Assembly (NCBI GenBank): GCA_016192705.1
Contig: JACPTQ010000013.1
Span: forward strand, 77,101-113,872
Length of the DNA stretch: 36,772 nt
Source of the DNA: Deltaproteobacteria bacterium
GTDB taxonomy: Bacteria; Myxococcota; JACPTQ01
Direction of reading: 5' to 3'
A program made the translations under genes and the position numbers. Position 1 is the stretch's first letter. Each line of letters opens with the position of its first letter. Below the pieces are notes generated by a model. The model did no database searches. It was not told the origin of the DNA and saw only the letters and a program-made list of their open reading frames with translations. This document shows positions 30,361 to 36,772 of this stretch, piece by piece.

Positions 30361-32145
30361 ATGATGATGACGAAGATGAGCGGGCTCGCGGTTGTGGCGG
30401 CCCTGACGTTTGGCGCGGTCGAGGCAAAAGCGGGTCTTTGGGACGACATTAAAAAGACGGCGAGCAACGTTGGCAACGGCGTCAAGAACGCGGCGAAGTC
30501 GGTTGTCAATCAGGGAAAGAAGATCGTCGATAAGGGCGCGCAGATGGCGAAAGACGCCGCTGCGAAAGCACAAAAGGCGCTCAATGACGCTAAAGACAAG
30601 GCGATGAAGTTCGCGTCCGAAGCGAAGGCGAAGGCGGAAGCGCTCGCAAAGCAGGCGACGTCGGCGGCAAAGAACGCGCTCAAGCAGCTCGAGGCGCAGG
30701 GAAGGAAGCTGGCCGACGAGGTTTACAAGCAGGCCAACAACCTCAAGTCCAAGGTCAGCGAGTTCAAGAACAAGGCGCTTGAGTTCGGCCACAAGATCGA
30801 GGCGGCCGTTCACGAGAAGGTCGCGTGGGCGAAGGACCAGATCAACAACCTGAAGAATCAAGTTGGGAACATTAAAGACGCGGCGGCGGGCTGGATCAAC
30901 GATAAGCTCGCGATGGCCAAGGACCTCCAATCGAAGGCTGAGGGCTGGATCAAGGATGGAACGAAGAAAGCGATGGACGCTTTTAATAACGTGAAGGGTC
31001 AGCTTGAGGAAAAGGTTGCGCAGGCGAAGAGCGCCTTTGAGAAGGCGACGGCGCAGGCGAAGTCGATGGCGAAGAAGGCGTTTGACGGCGCGCAGAAGGC
31101 GCTTCAGGACGGCGTGAAGAAGGCCCAGGATATGTATGAAGACGCGGTTGAAGCGGCGCAGAAGAAGGCCGGCGAAATGGTTGACAAGGCCAAGGGGATG
31201 TACACCGAGGCGAAGAACAAGGTCCAAGACCTCGTGGAGAAGGGGAAGGCGACGGTTACGGAGCACGTGACGGAACTTGTGACGAAGGGGCGAGATGCGT
31301 ATCGGAACGTTGTCAATCAGTTCCAAGGTTACAAGGACGCGGCGCTCGATAAGTTGAAGGGCGCATGGGCGGGGGCGCTTGGGAAGGCGACGGAGCTCAG
31401 GGACAAGCTCGTTTACGCGGCGCAAGATGCAAAGTCGAAGATCGAGGGGCAAATCAAGGGCTACGTCGATCAGGCGAAAGGGTACTACGAGAAGGCGAAG
31501 GATTGGGCGAAGAACAAGGGCGCGGAGATCGTCGAGGGCGTGCGTGGAGTCCAGCACTCCGTGATGACGCAGGTCGATCATCTGAAGACGCAGTTCAACG
31601 TTTACAAGGACAAGATCACGGGCGCGGTGCAGAACCAGGTCAAGACGTGGCAAGGGCAGCTTTCGAGCTGGCAGACGAAGGCCAAGGACGCGGCCGCGAA
31701 GCTTGCGTCGTACAAGGATAAGCTTGTTTCGTCCGCGAAGAACGTTGTTGATCAGGCGACGCAGAGGGCGATGGAAGCGCAGCAGAACATCCTGCGACAG
31801 GCGAATGCGGCGGTTGTCGGGATTCGCAGCGCGTGGGGCAAAGCGGTGAGCACGGTGTCGAGCACCGTGAAGAAGCTGTCGGATGCGGCGCGTGGCGTTT
31901 ACGCGAATGTTTCGAAGCAGCTTGGCAGTGCTTTCCGCAGCGCCAAGGCCGCAGGGCAGGATGCCTTGCGGAAGGTGTGGGCCGGGATCACGGCGCTTCA
32001 GAGGAAGGGCGTTGAGTTGTCGTCGGCGGCGCAGCAGCAAGTGACGGCGATGGTTGAGTCGGCGAAGAATTGCACGACGGAGACGGCCGCGCAGGTGTCG
32101 GAGCAGGTGGATCAGGGGATGGCGCAGATCGCGCAGAGCAAGTAG
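30361..32145 (+). CDS. Exported Lys/Ala-rich helical protein (LEA/apolipoprotein-like)
   Basis: A 594-residue protein. It has a signal peptide (MSGLAVVAALTFGAVEAKA, cleavage before GLWDD at ~24/25), and then almost the whole chain is amphipathic helix. Repeating Lys-Ala blocks (AKDAAAKAQKALNDAKDKA, SEAKAKAEALAKQATSAAKN) with scattered Trp and Gly-Trp (GWINDK, GWIKDG) resemble group 3 LEA proteins and apolipoprotein A/E-like repeats. One Cys lies 25 residues from the end (KNCTTE). ATG 30361 has AAGGAG just upstream. The leader carries a hairpin GAGAC...GTCTC (~30300-30317). Possible roles are desiccation or cold protection, lipid binding or an envelope spacer; all are inference. A strong terminator follows. 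A long open frame on the other strand is a codon-bias shadow. Confidence 0.8.
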   Translation: MMMTKMSGLAVVAALTFGAVEAKAGLWDDIKKTASNVGNGVKNAAKSVVNQGKKIVDKGAQMAKDAAAKAQKALNDAKDKAMKFASEAKAKAEALAKQATSAAKNALKQLEAQGRKLADEVYKQANNLKSKVSEFKNKALEFGHKIEAAVHEKVAWAKDQINNLKNQVGNIKDAAAGWINDKLAMAKDLQSKAEGWIKDGTKKAMDAFNNVKGQLEEKVAQAKSAFEKATAQAKSMAKKAFDGAQKALQDGVKKAQDMYEDAVEAAQKKAGEMVDKAKGMYTEAKNKVQDLVEKGKATVTEHVTELVTKGRDAYRNVVNQFQGYKDAALDKLKGAWAGALGKATELRDKLVYAAQDAKSKIEGQIKGYVDQAKGYYEKAKDWAKNKGAEIVEGVRGVQHSVMTQVDHLKTQFNVYKDKITGAVQNQVKTWQGQLSSWQTKAKDAAAKLASYKDKLVSSAKNVVDQATQRAMEAQQNILRQANAAVVGIRSAWGKAVSTVSSTVKKLSDAARGVYANVSKQLGSAFRSAKAAGQDALRKVWAGITALQRKGVELSSAAQQQVTAMVESAKNCTTETAAQVSEQVDQGMAQIAQSK

Positions 32146-32158
32146 TAGCGAACTGACG

Positions 32159-32202
32159 CAAAAGGGGCCCCGGGGCGAAAGGCTTCGGGGCCTTTTCTTT
32201 TG
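32159..32202 (+). terminator. Rho-independent terminator of the helical protein gene
   Basis: AAAAGG(GG)CCCCG pairs with CGGGGCCTTTT across a short GGGCGAAAGGCTT loop, with a 2-base bulge, and is followed by TTTTCTTTTGTTG. It starts 14 bp after the stop codon. It insulates the helical protein gene from the SOS cassette, whose -35 element begins 4 bp later. Confidence 0.88.
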
Positions 32203-32205
32203 TTG

Positions 32206-32233
32206 TTGAGACTGAACGTTTGTTCAGTATACT
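32206..32233 (+). promoter_or_regulatory. SOS promoter with LexA box for imuA-imuB-dnaE2
   Basis: ACTGAACGTTTGTTCAGT (32211-32228) is a perfect palindrome with a 4-base centre. Its core GAAC-N4-GTTC is the LexA box type of Gram-positives. The form CTGAAC-N4-GTTCAG fits the Myxococcus xanthus LexA consensus as I recall it. It lies exactly between TTGAGA (32206-32211) and TATACT (32228-32233), a 16-bp spacer, so bound LexA would block RNA polymerase. Release after DNA damage would switch on the cassette. Confidence 0.88.
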
Positions 32234-32238
32234 CAGGG

Positions 32239-32871
32239 GTGGTGACGAATTCAGAACGAGTGGTTGCGGAGTTGCGTGAGCGGCTGCGGGGAACGGCGCC
32301 GCGGGGGCACGGGCATCTGTCGACGGGGCTCGCGGCGCTTGATGAGCTTCTGGGCGGGGGATTCCCGGAGGGACGGCTGGTTGAGGTCGTCGGGGGGCAG
32401 GCGTCGTGCGCGACGTCGGTTGCGGTGCAGGCGCTCGCGGCGGCGACACGGCGCGGTGAGGTTGTGGCGTACATCGATTGGCCGGATGCGTTTGACCCGC
32501 GGTCGGCGGCGGGCGCGGGGCTCGACCTCGCGCGGACGCTTTGGGTGCGGCCGCAAACGGTGAAGGATGCGATCGCGGCGACGGACCTGGTTTTGGGGGC
32601 GGGGGGCTTTGGCGTCGTTGCGCTCGATTTGTTTGGGGAGAAGAAAAAATGCAACCATGATTACATTTCCTCTTCGTCTTTTCTGCGTCTGGCGCGAGCG
32701 GCGGAGAGAGCGAAGACGACGTTCCTCGTGATTGCAGCAGAGCACGTCGCGGGGACGTTCGCGGCGCTGACGCTCACATGCGGGCGCGCGTGTGTGGCGA
32801 TCGAGCGGAGCAAGGGGTTTTCGCCGGGGCGTACGGCGCGTGTCGATTTTAGGTCGCCGAGGATTCAATGA
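32239..32871 (+). CDS. imuA: ImuA, RecA-like SOS mutagenesis protein
   Basis: A 210-residue RecA-related protein that works with ImuB and DnaE2 in damage-induced mutagenesis. It opens with a helical region, then LSTGLAALDELLGGGFPEGRLVEVVG, seen in parts as GLAALDELLGGGFPEG, the usual ImuA/RecA-like start of the core. The Walker A site is degenerate (GGQASCATS, no Lys). YIDWPDAFDP and VIAAEH follow as expected. GTG 32239 (or 32242) sits 6-9 bp after the -10 box, so the transcript is probably leaderless and no ribosome site is present. A short in-frame hairpin at 32640-32675 adds KKKCNHDYISSSS around residues 134-147. ATGA overlap with imuB. Confidence 0.85.
   Translation: MVTNSERVVAELRERLRGTAPRGHGHLSTGLAALDELLGGGFPEGRLVEVVGGQASCATSVAVQALAAATRRGEVVAYIDWPDAFDPRSAAGAGLDLARTLWVRPQTVKDAIAATDLVLGAGGFGVVALDLFGEKKKCNHDYISSSSFLRLARAAERAKTTFLVIAAEHVAGTFAALTLTCGRACVAIERSKGFSPGRTARVDFRSPRIQ
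32640..32675. repeat. Small palindromic repeat, type B, in imuA
   Basis: GAAGAAAAAATG (32640-32651) and CATTTCCTCTTC (32664-32675) pair at 10 of 12 positions around a 12-base loop CAACCATGATTA. The complement reads ...TGGTTGCATTTTTTCTTC, close to the repeat in dnaE2 at 35679 (TGGTTGCATTTCTTC). It is in frame with imuA and encodes residues that break the pattern of the surrounding protein. Confidence 0.6.
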
Positions 32872-34379
32872 ACGCTGCGCGGCGCATCGCTTGTCTTTTG
32901 GGCGAATCCCCTGCAGCGCAGGGCGCAACTTCAGCGTGCGCCTTGATGTCGGATGTCGCACACGGCTTTTCGCCGCGGGTCGAGGTCTGCGAAGTCGACA
33001 GCTGTGTCTTTGTGGATATCACGGGGCTTCAGCGCTTGTTTGAGAGCGAGGAGCAGATCGTGCGGGCGATACGTCACGTCGTGGAGAAGATGGGAATCGT
33101 CATGCGCGTGGGGGTTGGAGGCGGGAAGGCGATCGCGCACATCTTTGCGGAGGGGGAAAAGAGAAACCACAGAGGCACAGAGTCAGGGAGATCGGAGGAG
33201 AGGAGTGATTTTGAAAACAGAACTTCTCCTCAGACCTCTTTATCTCTGCGTCTCTGTGGTTTCTCTTTGTCTTCAGAAAAAGAACGGCTTGCGGGGCTGC
33301 CGATTCGGCTTTTGCGGCCGTCGGACGATGTTGCGAAAGTGCTGTGTCAGTGGGGGCTTCGAACAATCGGTGATTTGGCGCGGCTTCCGCGCAAGGAGAT
33401 CGAGGCGCGGTTGGGTCGCGAGGGGATCCTGCTCCACCGTCTTGCGTGTGCCGAGGACGACGCGCCGCTCGTGCCAACGCCGGCGCCTGAGACGTTTCGC
33501 GAGGTCGTCGATTTCGATTTTGGTCTCAGCAACCTTGAGCCGCTCGCGTTCGTGATGCGTGGGATGCTCGACCGTCTCGCCGAGCGCTTGGAGTGTCGCG
33601 GACTTGCTGCGTCCGACGTCCGGGTTGTTTTGACGCTCGCCGACCGCCGGCGCCACGAGCGCACCCTCTCGCTGGCCGCACCAACGCGCGATGCGAAAAC
33701 CCTTCTCGATCTTATTCGTCTCGACCTCGTCGAGCACCCGCCCGACGCTGAGATCGAGGCCATCGCGATCGACCTCATCGCGCGCCCGCCGCGCCCCGCG
33801 CAGCTTGGGCTGTTCGAGCCCAAGGGCCCGTCGCCCGATCGTTTGGCGACGACGCTTGCGCGCCTCTCGGCGATCGTTGGTCGCGAACGGTTTGGCGCGC
33901 CGGCGCTCGTCGACTCGCATCGCCCTGAGGCGTTCGCGCTTGTGCCTTTTGGGGAAGAGAGGAGAAACCACGCCCGAGATCCTTCGAGTCGCCTGTGCCA
34001 AACATGTGGGCACCGTGACAAATCAGTGTTGGTGTCGCGGCAGTGCCGCGCAGGCACAGAGTTACAGAGATCAGACGAGAAGATTTATTTGGGAAATGTT
34101 TCTTCTCTTCCGAACTCCCTATCTCTGCGACTCTGTGGTTTCTCTTCTTCTTTATCCTCGGTTTTGCGGCGGGAGCGTACGACGCAAGCGATTGCCATCG
34201 ACGCGCTGCGCGCCCGCATCGCGGATTTGCGCGGGCCGTTTCGCCTCGTTGGCGAATGGTGGGCGGCGACGTCGTTTGCGCGCGACTACTACGACGCGAC
34301 GCTCTGCGATGGCAGCGTCATCCGCCTCTACCGCGACATCGTTGCCAACACGTGGGTGATCGATGGACTCATCCACTGA
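32868..34379 (+). CDS. imuB: ImuB, Y-family polymerase-like SOS mutagenesis protein with two in-frame repeat insertions
   Basis: A 503-residue protein. ImuB is a catalytically inactive Y-family relative that links ImuA, the sliding clamp and DnaE2. Present are a shortened N-terminal region (FSPRVEVCEVDSCVFVDITG), the fingers/thumb part (LPIRLLRPSDDVAKVLCQWG, TIGDLARLP), the little-finger-like domain (~210-305), a clamp-binding motif QLGLF (312-316) and the C-terminal domain (LRGPFRLVGEWWAATSFARDYY, in part). The first ~80 residues of usual ImuBs are missing. Residues ~96-140 and ~363-437 are foreign inserts encoded by palindromic repeats (EKRNHRGTESGR...SLRLCGFS; EERRNHARD...SLRLCGFS). ATG overlaps the imuA stop. 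The last 17 bp overlap dnaE2. Confidence 0.88.
   Translation: MNAARRIACLLGESPAAQGATSACALMSDVAHGFSPRVEVCEVDSCVFVDITGLQRLFESEEQIVRAIRHVVEKMGIVMRVGVGGGKAIAHIFAEGEKRNHRGTESGRSEERSDFENRTSPQTSLSLRLCGFSLSSEKERLAGLPIRLLRPSDDVAKVLCQWGLRTIGDLARLPRKEIEARLGREGILLHRLACAEDDAPLVPTPAPETFREVVDFDFGLSNLEPLAFVMRGMLDRLAERLECRGLAASDVRVVLTLADRRRHERTLSLAAPTRDAKTLLDLIRLDLVEHPPDAEIEAIAIDLIARPPRPAQLGLFEPKGPSPDRLATTLARLSAIVGRERFGAPALVDSHRPEAFALVPFGEERRNHARDPSSRLCQTCGHRDKSVLVSRQCRAGTELQRSDEKIYLGNVSSLPNSLSLRLCGFSSSLSSVLRRERTTQAIAIDALRARIADLRGPFRLVGEWWAATSFARDYYDATLCDGSVIRLYRDIVANTWVIDGLIH
33153..33287. repeat. Palindromic repeat, type A, copy 3, in frame inside imuB
   Basis: The left arm GAAAAGAGAAACCACAGAGG (from 33156), continuing CACAGAGTCAGGGAGATC, pairs with the right arm containing ATCTCTGCGTCTCTGTGGTT (33242-33261), followed by TCTCTTTGTCTTC. 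The loop side has GGAGGAGAGGAG and CTTCTCCTC. The 135-bp insert is a multiple of three, has no stop codon in the imuB frame and adds 45 residues between HIFAEG and LAGLPIRLL, two segments that are adjacent in ordinary ImuB proteins. Confidence 0.88.
33954..34178. repeat. Palindromic repeat, type A, copy 4, in frame inside imuB, with nested insert
   Basis: The left arm GAAGAGAGGAGAAACCAC (33953-33970) is interrupted after AACCAC by ~80 bp, then continues GGCACAGAGTTACAGAGATC (about 34051-34070). The right arm is ATCTCTGCGACTCTGTGGTT (34121-34140), then TCTCTTCTTC. The 225-bp insert keeps the frame and adds 75 residues after the clamp-binding region. The nested part (33971-34050) has its own hairpins, GTGCC...GGCAC and CGCGGC-AGT-GCCGCG, and looks like a separate palindromic element. 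Confidence 0.82.
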
Positions 34380-36772
34380 TTTCGTTGAGTTGCATTGCCG
34401 CTCGGCGTTCACGTTTCTCGATGGGGCGTCGCTTCCCGAAGACCTCGTGGCTGCTGCAGCGGATCTCGGCCACACCGCGCTTGCGCTCGCGGATCGCGAC
34501 GGCCTCTACGGCACGCCACGTTTTTACAAAGCCGCGCAAACTGCGGGCCTTCGCGCCATCGTCGGCAGCGACGTGAGTCTCTATGGTTCATCTTCACTTC
34601 TTCTCGTTGAGAATCGCGAGGGCTACAAGAATCTCTGCAAGCTCTTGACGCGCGGCCATCTCGCGCATCCGAAGGGCGAGGCGAGCGTCACTCTCGACGA
34701 CATCGAAGAGTTTTCGCGCGGCCTCGTTGTCATTGTTCCGCGCTCTTCATCTGAGAGCGTTCTCGATCGCCTCGTTGGTATCTTTGGTCGCGACCGCACG
34801 GCGATTGAAATCCAGCGCCACTTCGCCGAGGACGACGCCGCAGAAAACGCGGTCGCCCTTGCGATGGCTGAGCGTCATCGCATTCCTGTCGTCGCAACGA
34901 ACGATGTCCGGTACGCGCGCGAAGCAAACGCGCGCCTCTACGACGTTCTCACCTGCATTCGCGAAGGCACGACCCTTGAGGCGGCTGGACGGCGCCTCCT
35001 AAATAATCGCGAACGCCATCTCAAATCGCCGGCTGCAATGGCGGCGCTCTTTCGCGATATCCCTGAGGCCATCGCCGCCACGCGGCGCATCGCTGACCGC
35101 TGCGCTTTCACCCTCGCCGACCTCGGCTACCGATTCCCCGACTACCCGCTCCCCGACGGCGAAACACAGCAAGGGCACCTCGAGCGTCTCACGTGGGAAC
35201 GCGCGCGCGGCCGCTTTCGCCCGCTTCACGACGCCGCACGCCGTCAACTCACGCGCGAACTCGCGCTCATCGGCAAGCTGGGCCTTGCGGGCTACTTCCT
35301 CATCGTGTGGGACATCGTTCGTTTTTGTCGCGACGCCGGGATTCTCGTTCAGGGGCGCGGATCCGCGGCGAACAGCGCCGTTTGCTATGCGCTCGGAATC
35401 ACGGCGGTTGACCCGATCAAGATGGGTCTTTTGTTTGAACGCTTTCTCTCTGAAGAGCGCGGAGAGTGGCCGGATATCGATCTCGACTTGCCGAGTGGCG
35501 ACCAGCGTGAGCGCGTCATTCAGCACGTTTACACGCGCTATGGAAAGCACGGCGCCGCAATGACTGCGAACGTCATCACCTACCGAGGCCGCTCGGCGGT
35601 GCGCGATGTAGGGAAAGTGTTGGGCTTGCCCGCGGACGCGATCGGCCGACTCTCAAAACTCATCGGCCGTCATGGGTTTGAAGAGGAGGAGCGGATTGAA
35701 GAAAGTGGTTGCATTTCTTCATCCCCTCTTCTCCTCGACCTGTGCCGCGAACTGCAAAACCTCCCACGCCATCTCGGGCAACACTCGGGCGGCATGGTGA
35801 TCGCTGCCGGGCGCCTCGATGAGGTCGTCCCGCTCGAACCCGCGTCGATGCCGGGTCGCGTCGTCGTAGAGTGGGATAAAGACGACTGCTCTGACCTCAA
35901 GATCATCAAAGTCGATCTGCTCGGCCTCGGGATGCTTGCTGCGCTTGAAGAAGCGGTGCCGCTCATTCGCGCGCACGACGGCGTCGACATCGACCTTGCG
36001 CACCTTCCGCCCGACGACCCGGCTGTTTACGACATGTGCTCGCGCGCCGATACGGTCGGCGTCTTTCAGATCGAGTCGCGCGCGCAGATGGCGACGCTGC
36101 CGCGCATGCAGCCGCGCTGCTTTTACGATCTCGTCGTGGAGGTCGGGCTCATTCGGCCGGGCCCCATCGTCGGCAAAATGGTTCACCCGTATTTGCGGCG
36201 TCGCGCGGGGCGTGAGGAAGTCACGTATCCACATCCGGCGCTGAAACCCGTGCTTGAGCGAACGCTCGGCGTGCCGCTCTTTCAAGAACAGCTGATGCGC
36301 GTCGCGATGGTCGTCGCGGGATTCTCGGGCGGGCAGGCCGAGGAGCTTCGACGCGCGATGGGTTTTAAGCGATCGGTCGAGCGAATGCGGGCGATTGAAC
36401 GCGACCTCCGCGCGGGGATGACGAAGAACGGCATTTCGGGTGCGGCGGCCGACGATATCGTGCGCGGTATCACGTCGTTTGCAGAGTACGGCTTTCCCGA
36501 GAGTCACGCCGCGTCGTTCGCGCTCATCGCCTATGCGTCGGCGTATTTGAAGGCGCATCACCCGGCCGCGTTCACGGCGGCGCTCCTCAACTGTTACCCG
36601 ATGGGTTTTTATCATCCATCGACGCTCGTCAAAGACGCGGAGCGCCACGGTGTTCGCGTGCTCCCGATCGACGTGAACAACTCGCACTTCAAATGTACGC
36701 TGGAAGATTCTTCTCTTCGCATCGGACTTCGCATTGTCGCGGGGCTGCGTGCCGAGCGGGCGCGCGCGATCG
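34363..36772 (+). CDS. dnaE2: Error-prone DNA polymerase DnaE2 (3' partial)
   Basis: 803 residues are visible of an expected ~1050. DnaE2 is a C-family polymerase that performs mutagenic lesion bypass with ImuA/ImuB. Seen are the PHP domain at the N-terminus (VELHCRSAFTFLDGAS, ADRDGLYGTPRFY), palm motif QGRGSAANSAVCYALG, catalytic PDIDLDLPSGDQRE (Asp371/373/375), the third acidic site VEWDKDDC...KVDLLGLGML, LPRHLGQHSGGMV, and fingers VGLIRPGPIVGKMVHPYLRR and AEYGFPESHAASFALIAY (in parts). The group is DnaE2 rather than DnaE1, judged by the HCRS start and PRHLGQHSGG. ATG 34363 overlaps the imuB end by 17 bp. A short in-frame palindrome at 35679-35735 alters the region before LPRHL. The gene runs off the window. 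Confidence 0.93.
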   Translation, partial: MDSSTDFVELHCRSAFTFLDGASLPEDLVAAAADLGHTALALADRDGLYGTPRFYKAAQTAGLRAIVGSDVSLYGSSSLLLVENREGYKNLCKLLTRGHLAHPKGEASVTLDDIEEFSRGLVVIVPRSSSESVLDRLVGIFGRDRTAIEIQRHFAEDDAAENAVALAMAERHRIPVVATNDVRYAREANARLYDVLTCIREGTTLEAAGRRLLNNRERHLKSPAAMAALFRDIPEAIAATRRIADRCAFTLADLGYRFPDYPLPDGETQQGHLERLTWERARGRFRPLHDAARRQLTRELALIGKLGLAGYFLIVWDIVRFCRDAGILVQGRGSAANSAVCYALGITAVDPIKMGLLFERFLSEERGEWPDIDLDLPSGDQRERVIQHVYTRYGKHGAAMTANVITYRGRSAVRDVGKVLGLPADAIGRLSKLIGRHGFEEEERIEESGCISSSPLLLDLCRELQNLPRHLGQHSGGMVIAAGRLDEVVPLEPASMPGRVVVEWDKDDCSDLKIIKVDLLGLGMLAALEEAVPLIRAHDGVDIDLAHLPPDDPAVYDMCSRADTVGVFQIESRAQMATLPRMQPRCFYDLVVEVGLIRPGPIVGKMVHPYLRRRAGREEVTYPHPALKPVLERTLGVPLFQEQLMRVAMVVAGFSGGQAEELRRAMGFKRSVERMRAIERDLRAGMTKNGISGAAADDIVRGITSFAEYGFPESHAASFALIAYASAYLKAHHPAAFTAALLNCYPMGFYHPSTLVKDAERHGVRVLPIDVNNSHFKCTLEDSSLRIGLRIVAGLRAERARAI
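35679..35735. repeat. Small palindromic repeat, type B, in dnaE2
   Basis: GAGGAGGAGCGGATTGAAGAAA pairs (with one or two gaps) with TTTCTTCATCCCCTCTTCTCCTC (described in parts; inner stem GAAGAAA/TTTCTTC around GTGGTTGCA is perfect). It encodes EEEERIEESGCISSSPLLL in frame, a strongly acidic then Ser-rich stretch in a variable region of DnaE2, about six residues longer than in the Mycobacterium tuberculosis protein as I recall it. TGGTTGCATTTCTTC is shared with the imuA repeat. Confidence 0.55.

Noticed and set aside
30295-32040. A 581-codon open frame on the minus strand across the helical protein gene
   Set aside because: It is the antisense shadow of a Lys/Ala/Gln-rich gene whose codon choice removes stops on the other strand. 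The product is Leu/Arg-rich without domains, and the plus frame has a signal peptide, ribosome site and terminator.
24131-34178. The four type A repeats as a CRISPR array
   Set aside because: The copies are kilobases apart, palindromic, unequal in length and partly inside genes. No spacers or cas genes are present.

Overview
The window looks like chromosomal DNA of a myxobacterium-like Gram-negative bacterium (phylum Myxococcota, formerly Deltaproteobacteria). This rests on high G+C, many short overlapping ATGA/GTGA gene junctions, many lipoproteins with Asp/Ala/Gly-rich linkers, a protein resembling the MXAN_5187 C-terminal family, a TonB-like protein with a myxobacterial style C-terminus, a matrixin with a MYXO-CTERM-like tail, and a LexA box matching the Myxococcus xanthus consensus as I remember it. 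No rRNA, tRNA, CRISPR array or transposase gene was seen. The first gene lacks its 5' end and the last lacks its 3' end.

Layout. 1-4.5 kb: the end of a degenerate histidine kinase, then a minus-strand operon for a NatA-type ATPase, a NatB permease fused to a CPBP protease, and a small zinc metallopeptidase. 4.5-9.7 kb, plus strand: an Omp85 protein, a DUF4390 protein and an NtrY-like kinase joined by 4-bp overlaps, then an MXAN_5187-like protein and an ECF sigma factor. 9.7-14.6 kb, minus strand: comEC, a TPR lipoprotein, rph and rdgB. 14.7-17.6 kb, minus strand: an esterase lipoprotein, a SuhB-type phosphatase and a small lipoprotein. 17.6-21.6 kb: a PEGA lipoprotein, an unknown lipoprotein, and a tightly packed set of ECF sigma factor, membrane anti-sigma candidate, TPR-like lipoprotein and Cys-rich lipoprotein. 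21.7-25.7 kb: a UPF0158 protein, the TonB-like protein, the matrixin and its partner. 25.8-30.2 kb: a fold-back element in front of manA, then V4R, DUF1802, PKD/CARDB lipoprotein and outer-membrane barrel genes. 30.3-32.2 kb: a 594-residue exported Lys/Ala-rich helical protein with a terminator. 32.2 kb to the end: the SOS mutagenesis cassette imuA-imuB-dnaE2, with a LexA box inside its promoter.

The most striking feature is the repeats. Palindromic elements built on AACCACAGAG...CTCTGTGGTTT occur four times. Two lie in gene ends or gaps (24.1 and 29.4 kb). Two sit in frame inside imuB and add about 45 and 75 residues without breaking the gene. A second, smaller hairpin type lies in frame in imuA and dnaE2. 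All three genes of the error-prone polymerase cassette therefore carry in-frame palindromes, which recalls the protein-coding palindromic elements of Rickettsia. Separately, a 546-bp fold-back element is bounded by exact 16-bp direct repeats that contain the manA start codon, so its insertion seems to have duplicated and preserved that start.

Other points worth attention are a histidine kinase whose ATP-binding boxes are lost while its phospho-acceptor His remains, a probably leaderless imuA transcript, and the exported LEA/apolipoprotein-like helical protein.
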